Counted from the stretch's first letter, positions 33,994 through 43,449 are shown. The stretch: DNA of 64,000 nt from Alterisphingorhabdus sp051668705 (GCF_051668705.1 NZ_CP196351.1:124001-188000); one strand, 5' to 3'. The notes: a model not told the origin generated them from the letters alone. A program made the numbers and translations.

Positions 33994-34331
33994 TGGCGGA
34001 CCAGATGACTACACAAACACAAAATCACCCTGACACCGCCTATAAAATTCTGACTGCTGCGCAATGGGCCATGTTTCAGGCCGCGGGGGAGTTTGCCGGT
34101 GCGCCGGTTGATTTGGCCGATGGCTATATTCATTTGTCGAGCGCTGAGCAGTTGCAAGGCACGCTGGACAAGCATTTTTCCGGACAATCCGGCCTTATCA
34201 TTGCAAAGATTGATCTGGCGCAATTGGGTAAGGACATTGTGTGGGAAGTATCGCGCGGGGGTGCGCTGTTTCCGCATCTTTATAACCGGGCGCTGCCAAT
34301 GGTGGCGGTGGTGGAAACGCGTTCAGTCTAA
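33993..34331 (+). CDS. DUF952 protein
   Basis: A 112-residue cytosolic protein with the DUF952 pattern: AYKILTAAQWAMFQAAGEFAGAPVDLADGYIHLSSAEQL near the front, then KIDLAQLGKDIVWE and FPHLYNRALPM. Its fold is related to glutathione-S-transferase-like or ART-like small domains depending on the source, and its function is unknown. Start ATG at 33993, coupled to the DsrE-like gene by a one-base overlap. Confidence 0.85.
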   Translation: MADQMTTQTQNHPDTAYKILTAAQWAMFQAAGEFAGAPVDLADGYIHLSSAEQLQGTLDKHFSGQSGLIIAKIDLAQLGKDIVWEVSRGGALFPHLYNRALPMVAVVETRSV

Positions 34332-34366
34332 CGGCCTGACTGAGCGGTTGAATGCGCAGATTGCAC

Positions 34367-34921
34367 TCACACTGCGTTATCGCACCAGCTTTCGCGCCGC
34401 CCATGCCAGATATGGGCGAGGCCTTCTTCAACCAATATGTCACCCAAGCTGCGTCCGCCGCGTTTGACGGTGCGCAATAATCGTCCATATCGGTCACGAT
34501 TGCGCGCTCCCTGCACCAGTGAAAAGCGCTCGGCGTTCATTAAATTGTGCAGTCGCTGCTGTGCTTTAATGCCCAGACGCTTTTCCAGCGCGCATTTGGG
34601 GCGGCTGATTTCGGGTGTGTTGATATCGGCAATGCGGATCTTTTCCCCTCGATACCAGAATGTGTCACCATCAACGATGCAGTTGATGCGCCGCGCTCTG
34701 CCGCAAATGGAGAAATCAGCCTGCTCAATGTCCGCGGAGCCGATATTGGCGGCCTTTGTCAGACTTGAGCCTTCACTTGCCACCAATATAAGCACTGCAA
34801 AGAGCGCTAGCATCAAGACAGGTGCAGCAAATCCAATGTCGCGTGAAGAAGAAGGCGCCGCAATGCGATCTATCATTGCAGAGCGGTTTATAGCAGACGG
34901 TGTTTGGGAATTTTGTGCCAT
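34367..34921 (-). CDS. SNase-like thermonuclease family protein (copy 2)
   Basis: A 184-residue SNase-like protein with a cytoplasmic N-terminal tail, one membrane segment (VLMLALFAVLILVA, about residues 35-49) and an extracytoplasmic nuclease domain: CIVDGDTFWYRGEKIRIADINTPEI, then RDRYGRLLR. Cysteines flank the core (FSICGRARRINC, RPKCALEK, SWCDN). It is a diverged paralogue of the gene at 32879-33331. In both copies the IDGDT/VDGDT and DxYGR motifs are intact, so both may be active. Confidence 0.83.
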   Translation of the reverse strand: MAQNSQTPSAINRSAMIDRIAAPSSSRDIGFAAPVLMLALFAVLILVASEGSSLTKAANIGSADIEQADFSICGRARRINCIVDGDTFWYRGEKIRIADINTPEISRPKCALEKRLGIKAQQRLHNLMNAERFSLVQGARNRDRYGRLLRTVKRGGRSLGDILVEEGLAHIWHGRRESWCDNAV

Positions 34922-35141
34922 GATGGCCCAATGATATCGGCCATTGGCCCATATTGGCTAAAGCGAAACCCTCTATTTTGGAGCAAGCCGGGCTCAATAC
35001 CGCTCCGCAAATGGCCGGAGGAAATAATAGCTAATATTTATTTTACCTGTTTTGACAAGCTGATGTTCACCAGCGGGAACCGAAAAGATGACCACGTTAT
35101 GGACAGATTCGTTTTGACTTTGACCGTTGTGGGAACGTGTG

Positions 35142-35426
35142 ATGATATTAGCTGAAGCAATAAATGTAACATATGGCAGCCTCTCCTTTGCAGCCTTTGG
35201 TTTGGCCGCAGTTTTGGCGAGCACTGACTGGCGTTTTAGAATGGCTTTAGAGGGCGCATATGTACGCGACCCGGTTGTTCAAGAACGCCTTGACCGGCTC
35301 AAGGCTTTGCAGCAGCTGACAGAGATTGCCGATCAGGCCAATGTCGCGCGCGGCCATGCCGAACCGATTATGCCGGAATCTTTTGGCCGCAACATCAAAA
35401 AGCAGATGGTTTTTAACCACCGCTAA
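35142..35426 (+). CDS. small membrane protein A
   Basis: A 94-residue protein with one N-terminal transmembrane segment (YGSLSFAAFGLAAVLA) and a charged, probably helical cytosolic tail (QERLDRLKALQQLTEIADQANVARGH) ending in IMPESFGRNIKKQ. ATG at 35142 has GGGA upstream and is preferred to the in-frame TTG at 35127. It resembles the protein at 35726-35986 in layout and in the tail motif IADxA...P-E/P-S. Function unknown. Confidence 0.6.
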   Translation: MILAEAINVTYGSLSFAAFGLAAVLASTDWRFRMALEGAYVRDPVVQERLDRLKALQQLTEIADQANVARGHAEPIMPESFGRNIKKQMVFNHR

Positions 35427-35725
35427 GACGCCGTTCTGAATAGCTGGCTATCTGAGCCGCTCCCCATAGATCAGGCCATAATAATCCATTATTTAATCAC
35501 TGCGATTGCGCGAGAAACTTTGTAAAGGCGGGCAAAGCTGGCTCTTGGTCAGGCTTGTCTGAAGCAAGCAATTGCACATGGTAAAGATTTCATTGCCGAA
35601 TTGTAACTACTTATAAAATAGAAGAAATCTAAGTGTTTTTTAAAAATTAACCCCGTCTGGGAAGAGGTTTTTTACCAATGAAGGGCATTTATAAGGGTGA
35701 GTGCAATCAAGGGAAAGGAATTACC

Positions 35726-35986
35726 ATGACACCGGATCAAGGCTTTATCGCTTTTTCATCCATATCGCTGGCGGCAGTTTTGCTAGCGTTTATACTGGCT
35801 TTTCGTGACATGGATATTTTCTCTGGCCGCAAACTTGTCAGTTCACTTATTAACAAAAGCCCTGGCCAGCGCAGCAAGGATAAGCATCAGCAAGTCCTGC
35901 GCAAAACGCAGATTGCAGATGAAGCCATTGCGGCAAAAGAACGCGGTGAGCGGTTTGTTCCGCCGAGTGATTATCGCGGCTGTTGA
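35726..35986 (+). CDS. small membrane protein B (paralogue of A)
   Basis: An 86-residue protein with an N-terminal membrane segment (IAFSSISLAAVLLAFILAF) and a basic, helical tail (SKDKHQQVLRKTQIADEAIAAKERG) ending RFVPPSDYRGC. AAAGGAATTACC precedes the ATG at 35726; the earlier start at 35678 is less likely. It shares the order TM, basic helix, IAD-Q/E-A, P-S/E ending with the gene 300 bp upstream. The gap between them (35427-35677) shows nothing I can name. Confidence 0.58.
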   Translation: MTPDQGFIAFSSISLAAVLLAFILAFRDMDIFSGRKLVSSLINKSPGQRSKDKHQQVLRKTQIADEAIAAKERGERFVPPSDYRGC

Positions 35987-36032
35987 GCGCACTTATTGTT
36001 GATAGAGATATTCTTAAATCGGGCGGTAAGGC

Positions 36033-36599
36033 TTATTGCTCGCCAGAATTGGCGGCTTTGTGCAACCGTCCGTTTTCAACATAATGGGCCACCCCCATTT
36101 TCATCCCCATTTTGGCGCCATCGCTTAAATGCTTGACCATCTTGGCGGGTCGGCCGACCCATAATTCGCCCGTGCCCATATGCTTGCCTTCTGGCAATAA
36201 AGCGCCTGCGCCCAGCATTGCATCGCTTTCGACAATGCATCCATTCATGATGACAGCGCCTAGGCCTATAAATCCGCGATCCATTATGGTGCAACCATGC
36301 ACCATTGCCATATGACCAACCAGAACATCCTCACCAATGATGGTAGGGAAGCCATCAGGCGCGAAGGGGTTCGCTCCATCGCAATGGACAACACTGCCGT
36401 CCTGAATATTGCTGCGTGCACCGATTTCTATGCGGCTAACATCAGCGCGCAAAACACAATTATACCAGATGGACACATCAGGGCCGATTGTGACATCACC
36501 AATGATCCTGCAACCCGGAGCGATAAAGGCGCTATCATGGATTTGCGGCGTTTTGCCATTGATAGAGATGATCGATACATCGGGATATTTTGCGGACAT
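36033..36599 (-). CDS. gamma carbonic anhydrase family protein
   Basis: A 188-residue left-handed beta-helix protein of the gamma carbonic anhydrase (YrdA/CaiE-like) family. Hexapeptide repeats run through SAFIAPGCRIIGDVTIGPDVSIWYNCVLRAD. The histidines expected to bind the metal are in VVHCDG, VGHMAMVHG. The length is normal. Activity as a carbonic anhydrase is not certain, since many members act otherwise. The start at 36599 (MSAKYPD) leaves 2 nt to the GNAT gene upstream, so the three genes hemB, GNAT and this one form a likely operon. Confidence 0.87.
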   Translation of the reverse strand: MSAKYPDVSIISINGKTPQIHDSAFIAPGCRIIGDVTIGPDVSIWYNCVLRADVSRIEIGARSNIQDGSVVHCDGANPFAPDGFPTIIGEDVLVGHMAMVHGCTIMDRGFIGLGAVIMNGCIVESDAMLGAGALLPEGKHMGTGELWVGRPAKMVKHLSDGAKMGMKMGVAHYVENGRLHKAANSGEQ

Positions 36600-36601
36600 A
36601 T

Positions 36602-37171
36602 TTAGCTCTTCTTTATATCGTTCCATTGCTGGCGGGTAATGGCATATACCAGTGTCGGATTGTCGCTATCGGGAAAGTCAGGATCGTGGAACTCCCAAGC
36701 ATTATGGCGCACCATGCCAAGGCTCTCCATCATTTTCCAACTCGGGATATTGCTTTCGCTTGTCAGAGCAACAATCTGCTCCGCCGCGCCCTGCGTAAAG
36801 CCATATTGCAAGCTCGCTCTGGCGGCTTCCCCGGCATAACCTTGTCCCCAAACCTCTTCGCGCAATATCCAGCCTATTTCTACCATGCCGTGAATTTCTT
36901 CAGGGGCGTGCTCAGTATCGACAAGTTTCAGGCCGCAACAGCCCAGTAAATCGCCGCTGCTGCGCTCCTCCAAAAACCAGAAGCTAAAGCCATTCTGAGT
37001 CTGTGATTCCTTTACACGGTCAAAGGCAGCACGGATATTTTCCGGTGTTTCTAAGCCGCCCAGATATTTGCGGATATTGGGCGTGTTGATATGTGCGTTC
37101 CAGATATCTTCATCGCTATCGGCCTCTGTCCTCAATAAGAGGCGCTGTGTTGTGATGATGGTTTCAGCCAT
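36602..37171 (-). CDS. GNAT family N-acetyltransferase (RimJ-like)
   Basis: A 189-residue acetyltransferase of the Acetyltransf_3 group. It opens TTQRLLLRTEADSDEDIWNAH, and the acetyl-CoA loop region is IGWILREEVWGQGYAGEAARASLQYGF. The C-terminal block is SESNIPSWKMMESLGMVRHN. The substrate is unknown; RimJ-like enzymes acetylate protein N-termini or small amines. The gene overlaps the 3' end of hemB by 8 nt and is followed 2 nt later by the gamma carbonic anhydrase gene. Confidence 0.85.
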   Translation of the reverse strand: MAETIITTQRLLLRTEADSDEDIWNAHINTPNIRKYLGGLETPENIRAAFDRVKESQTQNGFSFWFLEERSSGDLLGCCGLKLVDTEHAPEEIHGMVEIGWILREEVWGQGYAGEAARASLQYGFTQGAAEQIVALTSESNIPSWKMMESLGMVRHNAWEFHDPDFPDSDNPTLVYAITRQQWNDIKKS

Positions 37172-38156
37172 TGAGCAATCTCGCCGCGACAGGCGCGTGA
37201 TAGGTTAAGACACCTGAACAGCCAGCGCGTTTAAAGGCCATGAGTTTTTCCATCAGCAAGGCATCACGATCGCCTGCTCCAACAGAACTGGCGGCTTCAA
37301 GCATGGCATATTCACCGGATACTTGATAGGCATAGACAGGCACATCAAATGCCTGATGGGCGCGGTAAATAATATCGAGATAAGCCAGCCCTGGCTTGAC
37401 CATAACGCTATCTGCGCCTTCATCAATGTCGAGAGCGATTTCGCGCATGGCTTCGTCGCCATTGGCAGGGTCCATCTGATAACTTTTCTTGTCACCTTTC
37501 AGCAGACCACCCGACCCAACAGCATCACGAAACGGGCCATAAAAGGCGCTGGCATATTTGGCAGCATAGGCCATGATCTGCACATTGTGATGATCGGCCT
37601 GTTCCAATGTATCGCGAATGGCGCCAATGCGGCCATCCATCATGTCGCTGGGCGCGACAATATCGGCACCGGCATCGGCTTGCACCAGAGACTGGCCGGT
37701 CAAAACCTCAACCGTTGCATCGTTGATGACATAGCCATTATCATCGAGCAGACCATCCTGACCATGGCTGGTATAAGGGTCGAGCGCAACATCGGTAAGG
37801 ACACCCAAATCATTGCCGCAAGCCTGTTTCACGGCATCAATAGCGCGGCACATAAGATTGTCAGGGTTCAGCGCCTCTTTGCCATCATCGCTGCGTTTTT
37901 CAGCGGGTGTGTTCGGGAAAAGTGCAATGCAGGGAATGCCCAGGCTAATCGCTTCTTTTGCACGTGCGACAATACCATCCAGCGACCAGCGTGAGACACC
38001 AGGCAAGGATGCAATGGGCTCTTCCACGCCTTTGCCGCTGGTCACAAAAAGCGGCCAGATCAGATCCGACGGATCAAGCCGCGTTTCCCGCACCATAGCG
38101 CGGGACCATGTATGAGCGCGCGTACGGCGCGGGCGATGCAATGGAAATTGTGTCAT
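37164..38156 (-). CDS. hemB: porphobilinogen synthase (5-aminolevulinate dehydratase)
   Basis: A 330-residue enzyme that condenses two 5-aminolevulinate molecules to porphobilinogen in heme synthesis. The two active-site lysines are K200 (YAAKYASAFYGPFRD) and K254 (VMVKPGLAYLD). At the metal site the segment reads DVALDPYTSHGQDG: the cysteines of zinc-dependent enzymes (DVCLCxYTSHGHCG) are replaced by Ala, Asp and Asp, so this is the Asp-rich, non-zinc (Mg2+/K+) type common in alphaproteobacteria. It is the first gene of a three-gene set with GNAT and gamma carbonic anhydrase. Confidence 0.96.
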   Translation of the reverse strand: MTQFPLHRPRRTRAHTWSRAMVRETRLDPSDLIWPLFVTSGKGVEEPIASLPGVSRWSLDGIVARAKEAISLGIPCIALFPNTPAEKRSDDGKEALNPDNLMCRAIDAVKQACGNDLGVLTDVALDPYTSHGQDGLLDDNGYVINDATVEVLTGQSLVQADAGADIVAPSDMMDGRIGAIRDTLEQADHHNVQIMAYAAKYASAFYGPFRDAVGSGGLLKGDKKSYQMDPANGDEAMREIALDIDEGADSVMVKPGLAYLDIIYRAHQAFDVPVYAYQVSGEYAMLEAASSVGAGDRDALLMEKLMAFKRAGCSGVLTYHAPVAARLLNG

Positions 38157-38232
38157 AACCGCAGCATAGCCGAGGGCAATTTGACTGGCCAGAGGCTAAA
38201 TGCGGCCAATATTTATGACTGGCAGAAAAGGC

Positions 38233-39879
38233 TTAACCGCGGATTTGGCGATCAGGCTTGCCAGTTAGCCTTTCAATCTCGCGCTCTGGTTCTTCTATAG
38301 GCGGCGGTGCCAGCGGAGAAAGGGCTTGTCCGGGTTCTAATGCGATCAGCATATCGCGGCGTGCCTTGAAGCGCGCTAATTGCTCACCGCTAAGCTGCGC
38401 ACGGGTTGTAAAGCGCACGGAACGCGGGTTAATGGCGCGGCCATTGCGGTATAGCTCATAATGCAGATGCGGACCCGTGGACAGTCCGGTAGAACCAACA
38501 TAGCCGATAATTTGACCACGCCTGACTCTCTGGCCAGAACGCACGGAAATACGGCTCATATGCGCATAGCCAGTGGCGAGACTGCCGCTATGGTTCAACT
38601 TCACATATTTGCCAAAGCCGCCTTTGCGCCCGGCATAGCTCACGCGGCCATCAGCAGCGGCATAAATGGGCGCGCCATATCTGGCGCTAAAGTCCAGTCC
38701 GCTATGCATACGGCGATAGCCCAATATGGGGTGGCGTCGCATGCCAAAGCCAGAGGATATATTAGCATTAACCGGCCGTGCCAACTCGCCGCGCTGTTCG
38801 CCAACACCCTTGGGGTCGAACCATTGCAGGCGGCCATCTTTTTCCCAACTCATCAATTCGACGACCTTTTTGTCGCCGCGATGTACGGATGCATAAAGCA
38901 ATTTGCCAACTTGCCGTTCGCCAGTTTCTGCACGCTTATAGGCAATGATAAAGTCAAATTCGTCGCTGGCGCGAATATCGCGGCCAATTGATATTTTGGT
39001 CGATAAAGTTTTCAGATAATCCTGCACAGATTGCGGCGGGGCACCAGCGGCACGTGCTGAACGATAAAGGCTGTTGCCGACAGTGCCGCGCAGCCGCAAC
39101 GGTGTATCATCAACGATAATGGGTTGGCGGGTAATGGCAAAACCATCGGCATCGCGTGTCACTTCCAGATTAAGGTCAAAGCGTGCACGAAAAGCCAGAT
39201 TGTCGAGCGGGCGCGGTACATTGCGCGAAGGGCGGCGGCCAAGAACAATATCAAGCTGGGTTCCTGCTGCAATATCATCAAGCGCGACATTGGATCGTAC
39301 CAGATCAGTGATTGTCGTGGCCTGATCGCGGCCAACACCGGCACGGCGCAGCACACGGGCAAAACTGTCCCCGCTGTTCAATGTTGCTGACAGAACAATA
39401 TTGGGGCGTTCAGGGCTGGCAGCCAAAGGCACAACAGCGCTGGTCGCGCCCATTTTGCGGCCAACATCAGCGCCTAAGGCCAAAGGCGTGATACGCTGAG
39501 TGCGCCATTCATCATATTCACTAGCGGTCAGAGCGGGTGTGGTGCGGGCTTTGATCGCACTAAAATCTGGCCAGAAGCTAAACGCGACCAAGCATAAAGC
39601 AGACAAAGTCGCAACCCCGCGTAGCCAGCGCAAACTGCCGATATTCCTGCCCAGATCAGGGGTCCAGTCTAGCTCTCGCAAATATGTTGGCAGGCCAGCT
39701 ATTTTGCTTATGAGGTTATTTTTTGCAGGTCTTATCGCCAATTCTTGCGATGGACTTGCCTGAGGGCTTGTCCGTGTATCATCTTGGTGACTATGCGCGT
39801 CTGCACGCCTGCCGCCAGACATATTGTCATCAGACTGCCGATCCGGTCCGGATGGTTCAGGGGCTTTTTCGTCGTACAT
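38233..39879 (-). CDS. M23 family peptidoglycan endopeptidase, membrane-anchored
   Basis: A 548-residue protein with a cytosolic Asp/Ser/Gln-rich tail (1-60), one transmembrane segment (WLRGVATLSALCLVAFSFW, about 84-102), a periplasmic region with an OapA/LysM-like domain (TLNSGDSFARVLRRAGVGRDQATTI) and a C-terminal M23 LytM domain. Zinc-site motifs are RRMHSGLDFSA and GPHLHYELYRNG, both with intact ligands, so it should be an active endopeptidase that cuts cell-wall cross-links. ATG at 39879 follows an in-frame TTG at 39882. It is divergent from the SUV3-like helicase. The 282-bp gap (39880-40161) contains a TATCGCGCGATA palindrome at about 40000-40011 and no gene I can see. Confidence 0.9.
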   Translation of the reverse strand: MYDEKAPEPSGPDRQSDDNMSGGRRADAHSHQDDTRTSPQASPSQELAIRPAKNNLISKIAGLPTYLRELDWTPDLGRNIGSLRWLRGVATLSALCLVAFSFWPDFSAIKARTTPALTASEYDEWRTQRITPLALGADVGRKMGATSAVVPLAASPERPNIVLSATLNSGDSFARVLRRAGVGRDQATTITDLVRSNVALDDIAAGTQLDIVLGRRPSRNVPRPLDNLAFRARFDLNLEVTRDADGFAITRQPIIVDDTPLRLRGTVGNSLYRSARAAGAPPQSVQDYLKTLSTKISIGRDIRASDEFDFIIAYKRAETGERQVGKLLYASVHRGDKKVVELMSWEKDGRLQWFDPKGVGEQRGELARPVNANISSGFGMRRHPILGYRRMHSGLDFSARYGAPIYAAADGRVSYAGRKGGFGKYVKLNHSGSLATGYAHMSRISVRSGQRVRRGQIIGYVGSTGLSTGPHLHYELYRNGRAINPRSVRFTTRAQLSGEQLARFKARRDMLIALEPGQALSPLAPPPIEEPEREIERLTGKPDRQIRG

Positions 39880-40161
39880 CAAATCGTCTCAAATGCTCAC
39901 AAAACCGTTATAATCCGGTGCAGAATCTGCATGCAACTCTTTATTATGCTCTGGTGAAGAAAGAGGCTTAATTTTGGATTAATATCAGGCGTAATCTTCT
40001 TATCGCGCGATAGAGCGTGGCCCTGAGCGGATGATTGGCAATATCGAGCATATATTAGTCCCCGGCCATAACCCAGTAGTTACGCGGTAGAATGATTTTG
40101 GCATTGCCTGTAATTTGCCTTGCAACCGGAAGGGCTTGGCGCGACATAGGTCAGGTTGCAT

Positions 40162-43100
40162 ATGACCTCTCATCGTTCTTCCTTTTCCCAGCAAAAGCTT
40201 ATTGCAGTATTGGGGCCGACAAATACCGGCAAAACCCATCTGGCTGTGGAGCGTTTGTGCGCGCATAGCTCGGGCCTGATCGGCTTCCCTCTGCGTCTGT
40301 TGGCGCGTGAGGTTTATGACCGGGTATGCGCGATTAAAGGGCCGAAAGAGGTTGCGCTGATCACTGGCGAAGAGCGTATTGTTCCGCAAGGTGCGCGTTG
40401 GGTGCTGGCGACAATGGAAAGCATGCCGATTGATGGCGATTATGCCTTTGTCGCCATGGATGAGGCGCAATTGGGTGCGGATCCAGAGCGGGGGCATATC
40501 TTTACGCAGCGCATTTTGCATGCCCGTGGGCGTGAGGAGACAATGATTTTGGGCTCTGCCAGCCTGCGCCCCATGATAGAAGCGCTGTTGCCAGAGGCGG
40601 AAATTGTCACGCGCCCCCGTTTTTCTACGCTCAGCTTTGGTGGACATAAAAAACTATCGCGCTTGCCGCCACGCTCCGCAATTGTCGCCTTTTCCGCCGA
40701 AGAGGTGTATGCCACGGCAGAATTGTTGCGACGCTTTCGCGGCGGTGCTGCGGTGGTGATGGGCGCACTTAGCCCACGCACCCGCAATGCGCAGGTCGCT
40801 ATGTTTCAATCTGGCGAAGTGGATTATCTGGTCGCAACAGATGCGATTGGCATGGGGCTTAATCTTGACGTTCATCATGTCGCTTTTGCGGCTTTGCGCA
40901 AATTTGATGGCCGTCGGCAAAGACGGCTCAATATTGCGGAAATGTCGCAAATTGCCGGGCGTGCAGGACGGCATCAGCGCGATGGCAGTTTTGGTAGCTT
41001 GGCGGCCTTAACGGGTGGCCGGTCTATGGAGTTTACGCCCGAAGAGATTGAGCGGATAGAAAACCACCAGGTTCCGCCGCTCTCCCATCTATATTGGCGG
41101 CAACATGATCTGGACTATGCAAATCTGGATGCTCTGACCGCTTCGCTCAATAAAAAACCCAGTGAGGATTATCTACGGTCTTCGCCCGAAGCGCTGGATA
41201 TGGCGGTGCTGCAACGCCTTGCCGGTGATAGCCAGATAGCCGCTGATGCGACATCACCAACGCGCGTGGCACGGCTTTGGGCAGCGTGCAGCCTGCCGGA
41301 CTTTCGTCAATTGGGCGCAGATCATCATGCGCGATTTGTCGCTCAGCTCTGGAACTATCTGAAAGATGGGGTTATCCCTCATGATTATGCTAGCCGCAAA
41401 CTTGACGAGATTGACAATGCCAAAGGCGATGTCGGGACATTGTCCGGGCGGCTCGCGGCCATTCGCAACTGGGCCTATATCGCTGAAAGGCCGGACTGGC
41501 TCGACGGACGATCTGCCTTGGGCCAACGTGCCCGTGATATTGAGGAAAAATTATCTGATGCCTTGCACTCTGCCCTTGCCGAGCGGTTTGTTGACCGCCG
41601 CGCCTCTATCCTTATGCGCCGCATGACCCAGGATAGCGATCTCTTGTCCGTCACGCTTGACGATAATGATGTGGTGGCGGTCGATGGCGAAGCCATTGGC
41701 CGGCTGGAGGGCTTTCATTTCCATGTCGGATCTGATGCCAAATTGGCGGATCGTAAGATGCTGCTCGCTGCGGCGGAGCGGCATATCGGCGCATTATTGG
41801 CGGTGCGGGCCAAAGCGCTGGTCGATGATGAAGATAAGGCGTTTAGCCTGTCCAATACAGTGCTTGGCGGCATTTGCTGGCAGGGCATAGTTGTCGCGCG
41901 GTGGCAACGCAGCGGCAAGATGTTGGCGCCTTCCATGGTGCTGGATCGCTCGCTTGACGGACTCGATCATCAAAGCCGTGATGCCATTGCCGTGCGTTTG
42001 GCGGCATGGGTGAAAGCCGTGGAAGAACGGGATTTGAAAACCTTAACCGCTTTACAAACGCTTTCAGAAAACCCTGAATCAACCCCATCTATGCGCGCCG
42101 TGGCAACGCAATTGATTGAAAATGGCGGCGTGGTGGCACGTGGCCCTGCGATGCACGAACTGCTTGGCGCACTGTCTGATGAAGAGCGGCAGGCCTTGCG
42201 TAGTGCGCATGTGCGCATTGGCGCGCTTGATCTGTTTATTCCCTCTTTGAATAACCAGCGTACCCGCAAATGGCTGCACCATATCTTGGCGGTTTGGTAT
42301 AAAAAAACGGCCTTGCCTGCTGATCCAATGGCAGGTCTGCCCGCCATGCTTGCGGTGCAGGCAGACAGTGAGGGCAAGACTGATGATGACCAAGCGCCTG
42401 ATGCGCATCGTCAAGGGCAGCAAGAACGGCATTTGGGTTATAGGCGCGCGGGCAATAGTTGGCTGCGGGTGGATATGGCGGAAAAGCTGTTGCGTGCTGC
42501 GCATGATGCACGGCAGACAAGTAGCAAGCCAGCAAAAGCAGCGTCGCCAGCTCCGCCAAAGCCAACTCAATCAGCAATGGCAGAAAATGTTGAACCGGCG
42601 GCAATAGCAGATGTGCCGCCCTCTCAAACGGAATCATCACCGACTCAGCAGGTTGAGGGTAAAGAAGGGCCGCAGGTGCAAGCTAAACAAGGGAAGGCTG
42701 CCCAGCCCGAGCCCAAGTCCAAGCCCAAGCCCAAGTCCAAGTCCAAACCCAAGGCGGTGTTCGCGCTTTCTGATCATCTTGCGCTCTCTATCGGCCTTAC
42801 CCGCGAAGATTGGGAGAAACTTCTGCGCACGGGTGGTTTCCGCAGGGCCAGTGCGCAGGATATATCTGCGGCAGGAGCAGATGCTGAAACACAGCCCGTT
42901 ATGGCTGATGCAAAGACTGACACGCCCAAAGATGCCGTTTCCAAAGCAGCCAATGGAGAAACGAAGGAACAAGAGTCGCTCTCTAAAGATACGGCAGATA
43001 AAGATATAATAGCTGATGCCAGCGCAAAGGCTGGTGCCGAAACGGTGTCTGCCGAAGACACGGTTTTATGGCGTTGGACTGGGCTGAATAAACAGCGGCG

Positions 43101-43449
43101 ACGCAAGCCAGTTTCTGGACGCAAAGAGGGCGGCCATAAAGGCCGGTCTGCCAAACCGCACGGAAAGTCAGGCGATGACCGCGGCAAGAGCGCGCATGCA
43201 AAAGGGCGTCCAAGCAATAGGTCTGGAACGGGTAAAGCCGGCCCAAATAATGCCGGGGGACAAAAGGGCAGACGCGGCAGTGCGCCGCAACGCGCTGCAC
43301 CTATGAACCCTGAATTTGAAAAATTGCGTGCGCTTTTCCCACAAAAAACGCGGTCCGGTGGGAATAAAGGCAAAAAGCCCAAGGCAAAATCTGACAAGAA
43401 GTCTGATGCGCCACCAATGAATAAAGGGGATGGCGGTGCGGCTGGATAG
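40162..43449 (+). CDS. SUV3-like SF2 RNA helicase with long disordered tail
   Basis: A 1095-residue DExH-type helicase related to mitochondrial SUV3. The P-loop is GPTNTGKT (18-25), motif II is DEAQ (100-103), then GSASLRP, AFSAEEVYATAELLRR, motif V ATDAIGMGLNLDVHHVAF and motif VI QIAGRAGRHQ. SUV3 unwinds RNA with an RNA-degrading partner. Residues about 780-1095 are a low-complexity basic/acidic tail rich in Lys, Pro, Ser and Gly, with a PKSKPKPKSKSKPK run and a folded-looking island (FALSDHLALSIGLTREDWEKLLRTGGFRRAS). ATG at 40162 is preferred to TTG at 40156. It overlaps the S4-domain gene by 20 nt. Confidence 0.9.
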   Translation: MTSHRSSFSQQKLIAVLGPTNTGKTHLAVERLCAHSSGLIGFPLRLLAREVYDRVCAIKGPKEVALITGEERIVPQGARWVLATMESMPIDGDYAFVAMDEAQLGADPERGHIFTQRILHARGREETMILGSASLRPMIEALLPEAEIVTRPRFSTLSFGGHKKLSRLPPRSAIVAFSAEEVYATAELLRRFRGGAAVVMGALSPRTRNAQVAMFQSGEVDYLVATDAIGMGLNLDVHHVAFAALRKFDGRRQRRLNIAEMSQIAGRAGRHQRDGSFGSLAALTGGRSMEFTPEEIERIENHQVPPLSHLYWRQHDLDYANLDALTASLNKKPSEDYLRSSPEALDMAVLQRLAGDSQIAADATSPTRVARLWAACSLPDFRQLGADHHARFVAQLWNYLKDGVIPHDYASRKLDEIDNAKGDVGTLSGRLAAIRNWAYIAERPDWLDGRSALGQRARDIEEKLSDALHSALAERFVDRRASILMRRMTQDSDLLSVTLDDNDVVAVDGEAIGRLEGFHFHVGSDAKLADRKMLLAAAERHIGALLAVRAKALVDDEDKAFSLSNTVLGGICWQGIVVARWQRSGKMLAPSMVLDRSLDGLDHQSRDAIAVRLAAWVKAVEERDLKTLTALQTLSENPESTPSMRAVATQLIENGGVVARGPAMHELLGALSDEERQALRSAHVRIGALDLFIPSLNNQRTRKWLHHILAVWYKKTALPADPMAGLPAMLAVQADSEGKTDDDQAPDAHRQGQQERHLGYRRAGNSWLRVDMAEKLLRAAHDARQTSSKPAKAASPAPPKPTQSAMAENVEPAAIADVPPSQTESSPTQQVEGKEGPQVQAKQGKAAQPEPKSKPKPKSKSKPKAVFALSDHLALSIGLTREDWEKLLRTGGFRRASAQDISAAGADAETQPVMADAKTDTPKDAVSKAANGETKEQESLSKDTADKDIIADASAKAGAETVSAEDTVLWRWTGLNKQRRRKPVSGRKEGGHKGRSAKPHGKSGDDRGKSAHAKGRPSNRSGTGKAGPNNAGGQKGRRGSAPQRAAPMNPEFEKLRALFPQKTRSGGNKGKKPKAKSDKKSDAPPMNKGDGGAAG
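42701..42753 (+). repeat. AAGCCC/AAGTCC hexamer-type tandem repeat in coding DNA
   Basis: A run of AAGCCC, AAGTCC and related hexamers encoding alternating Lys-Pro and Lys-Ser in the helicase tail. Such a run is prone to replication slippage and is in frame, so strains probably differ in its length. Confidence 0.75.

Noticed and set aside
40000..40647. 215-codon minus-strand open frame across the M23/helicase gap
   Set aside because: It overlaps the helicase P-loop region and has no domain or start signal.
42701..42753. Tandem repeats as a CRISPR array
   Set aside because: Units are 6 bp, without spacers, in frame within a coding region; a simple sequence repeat.
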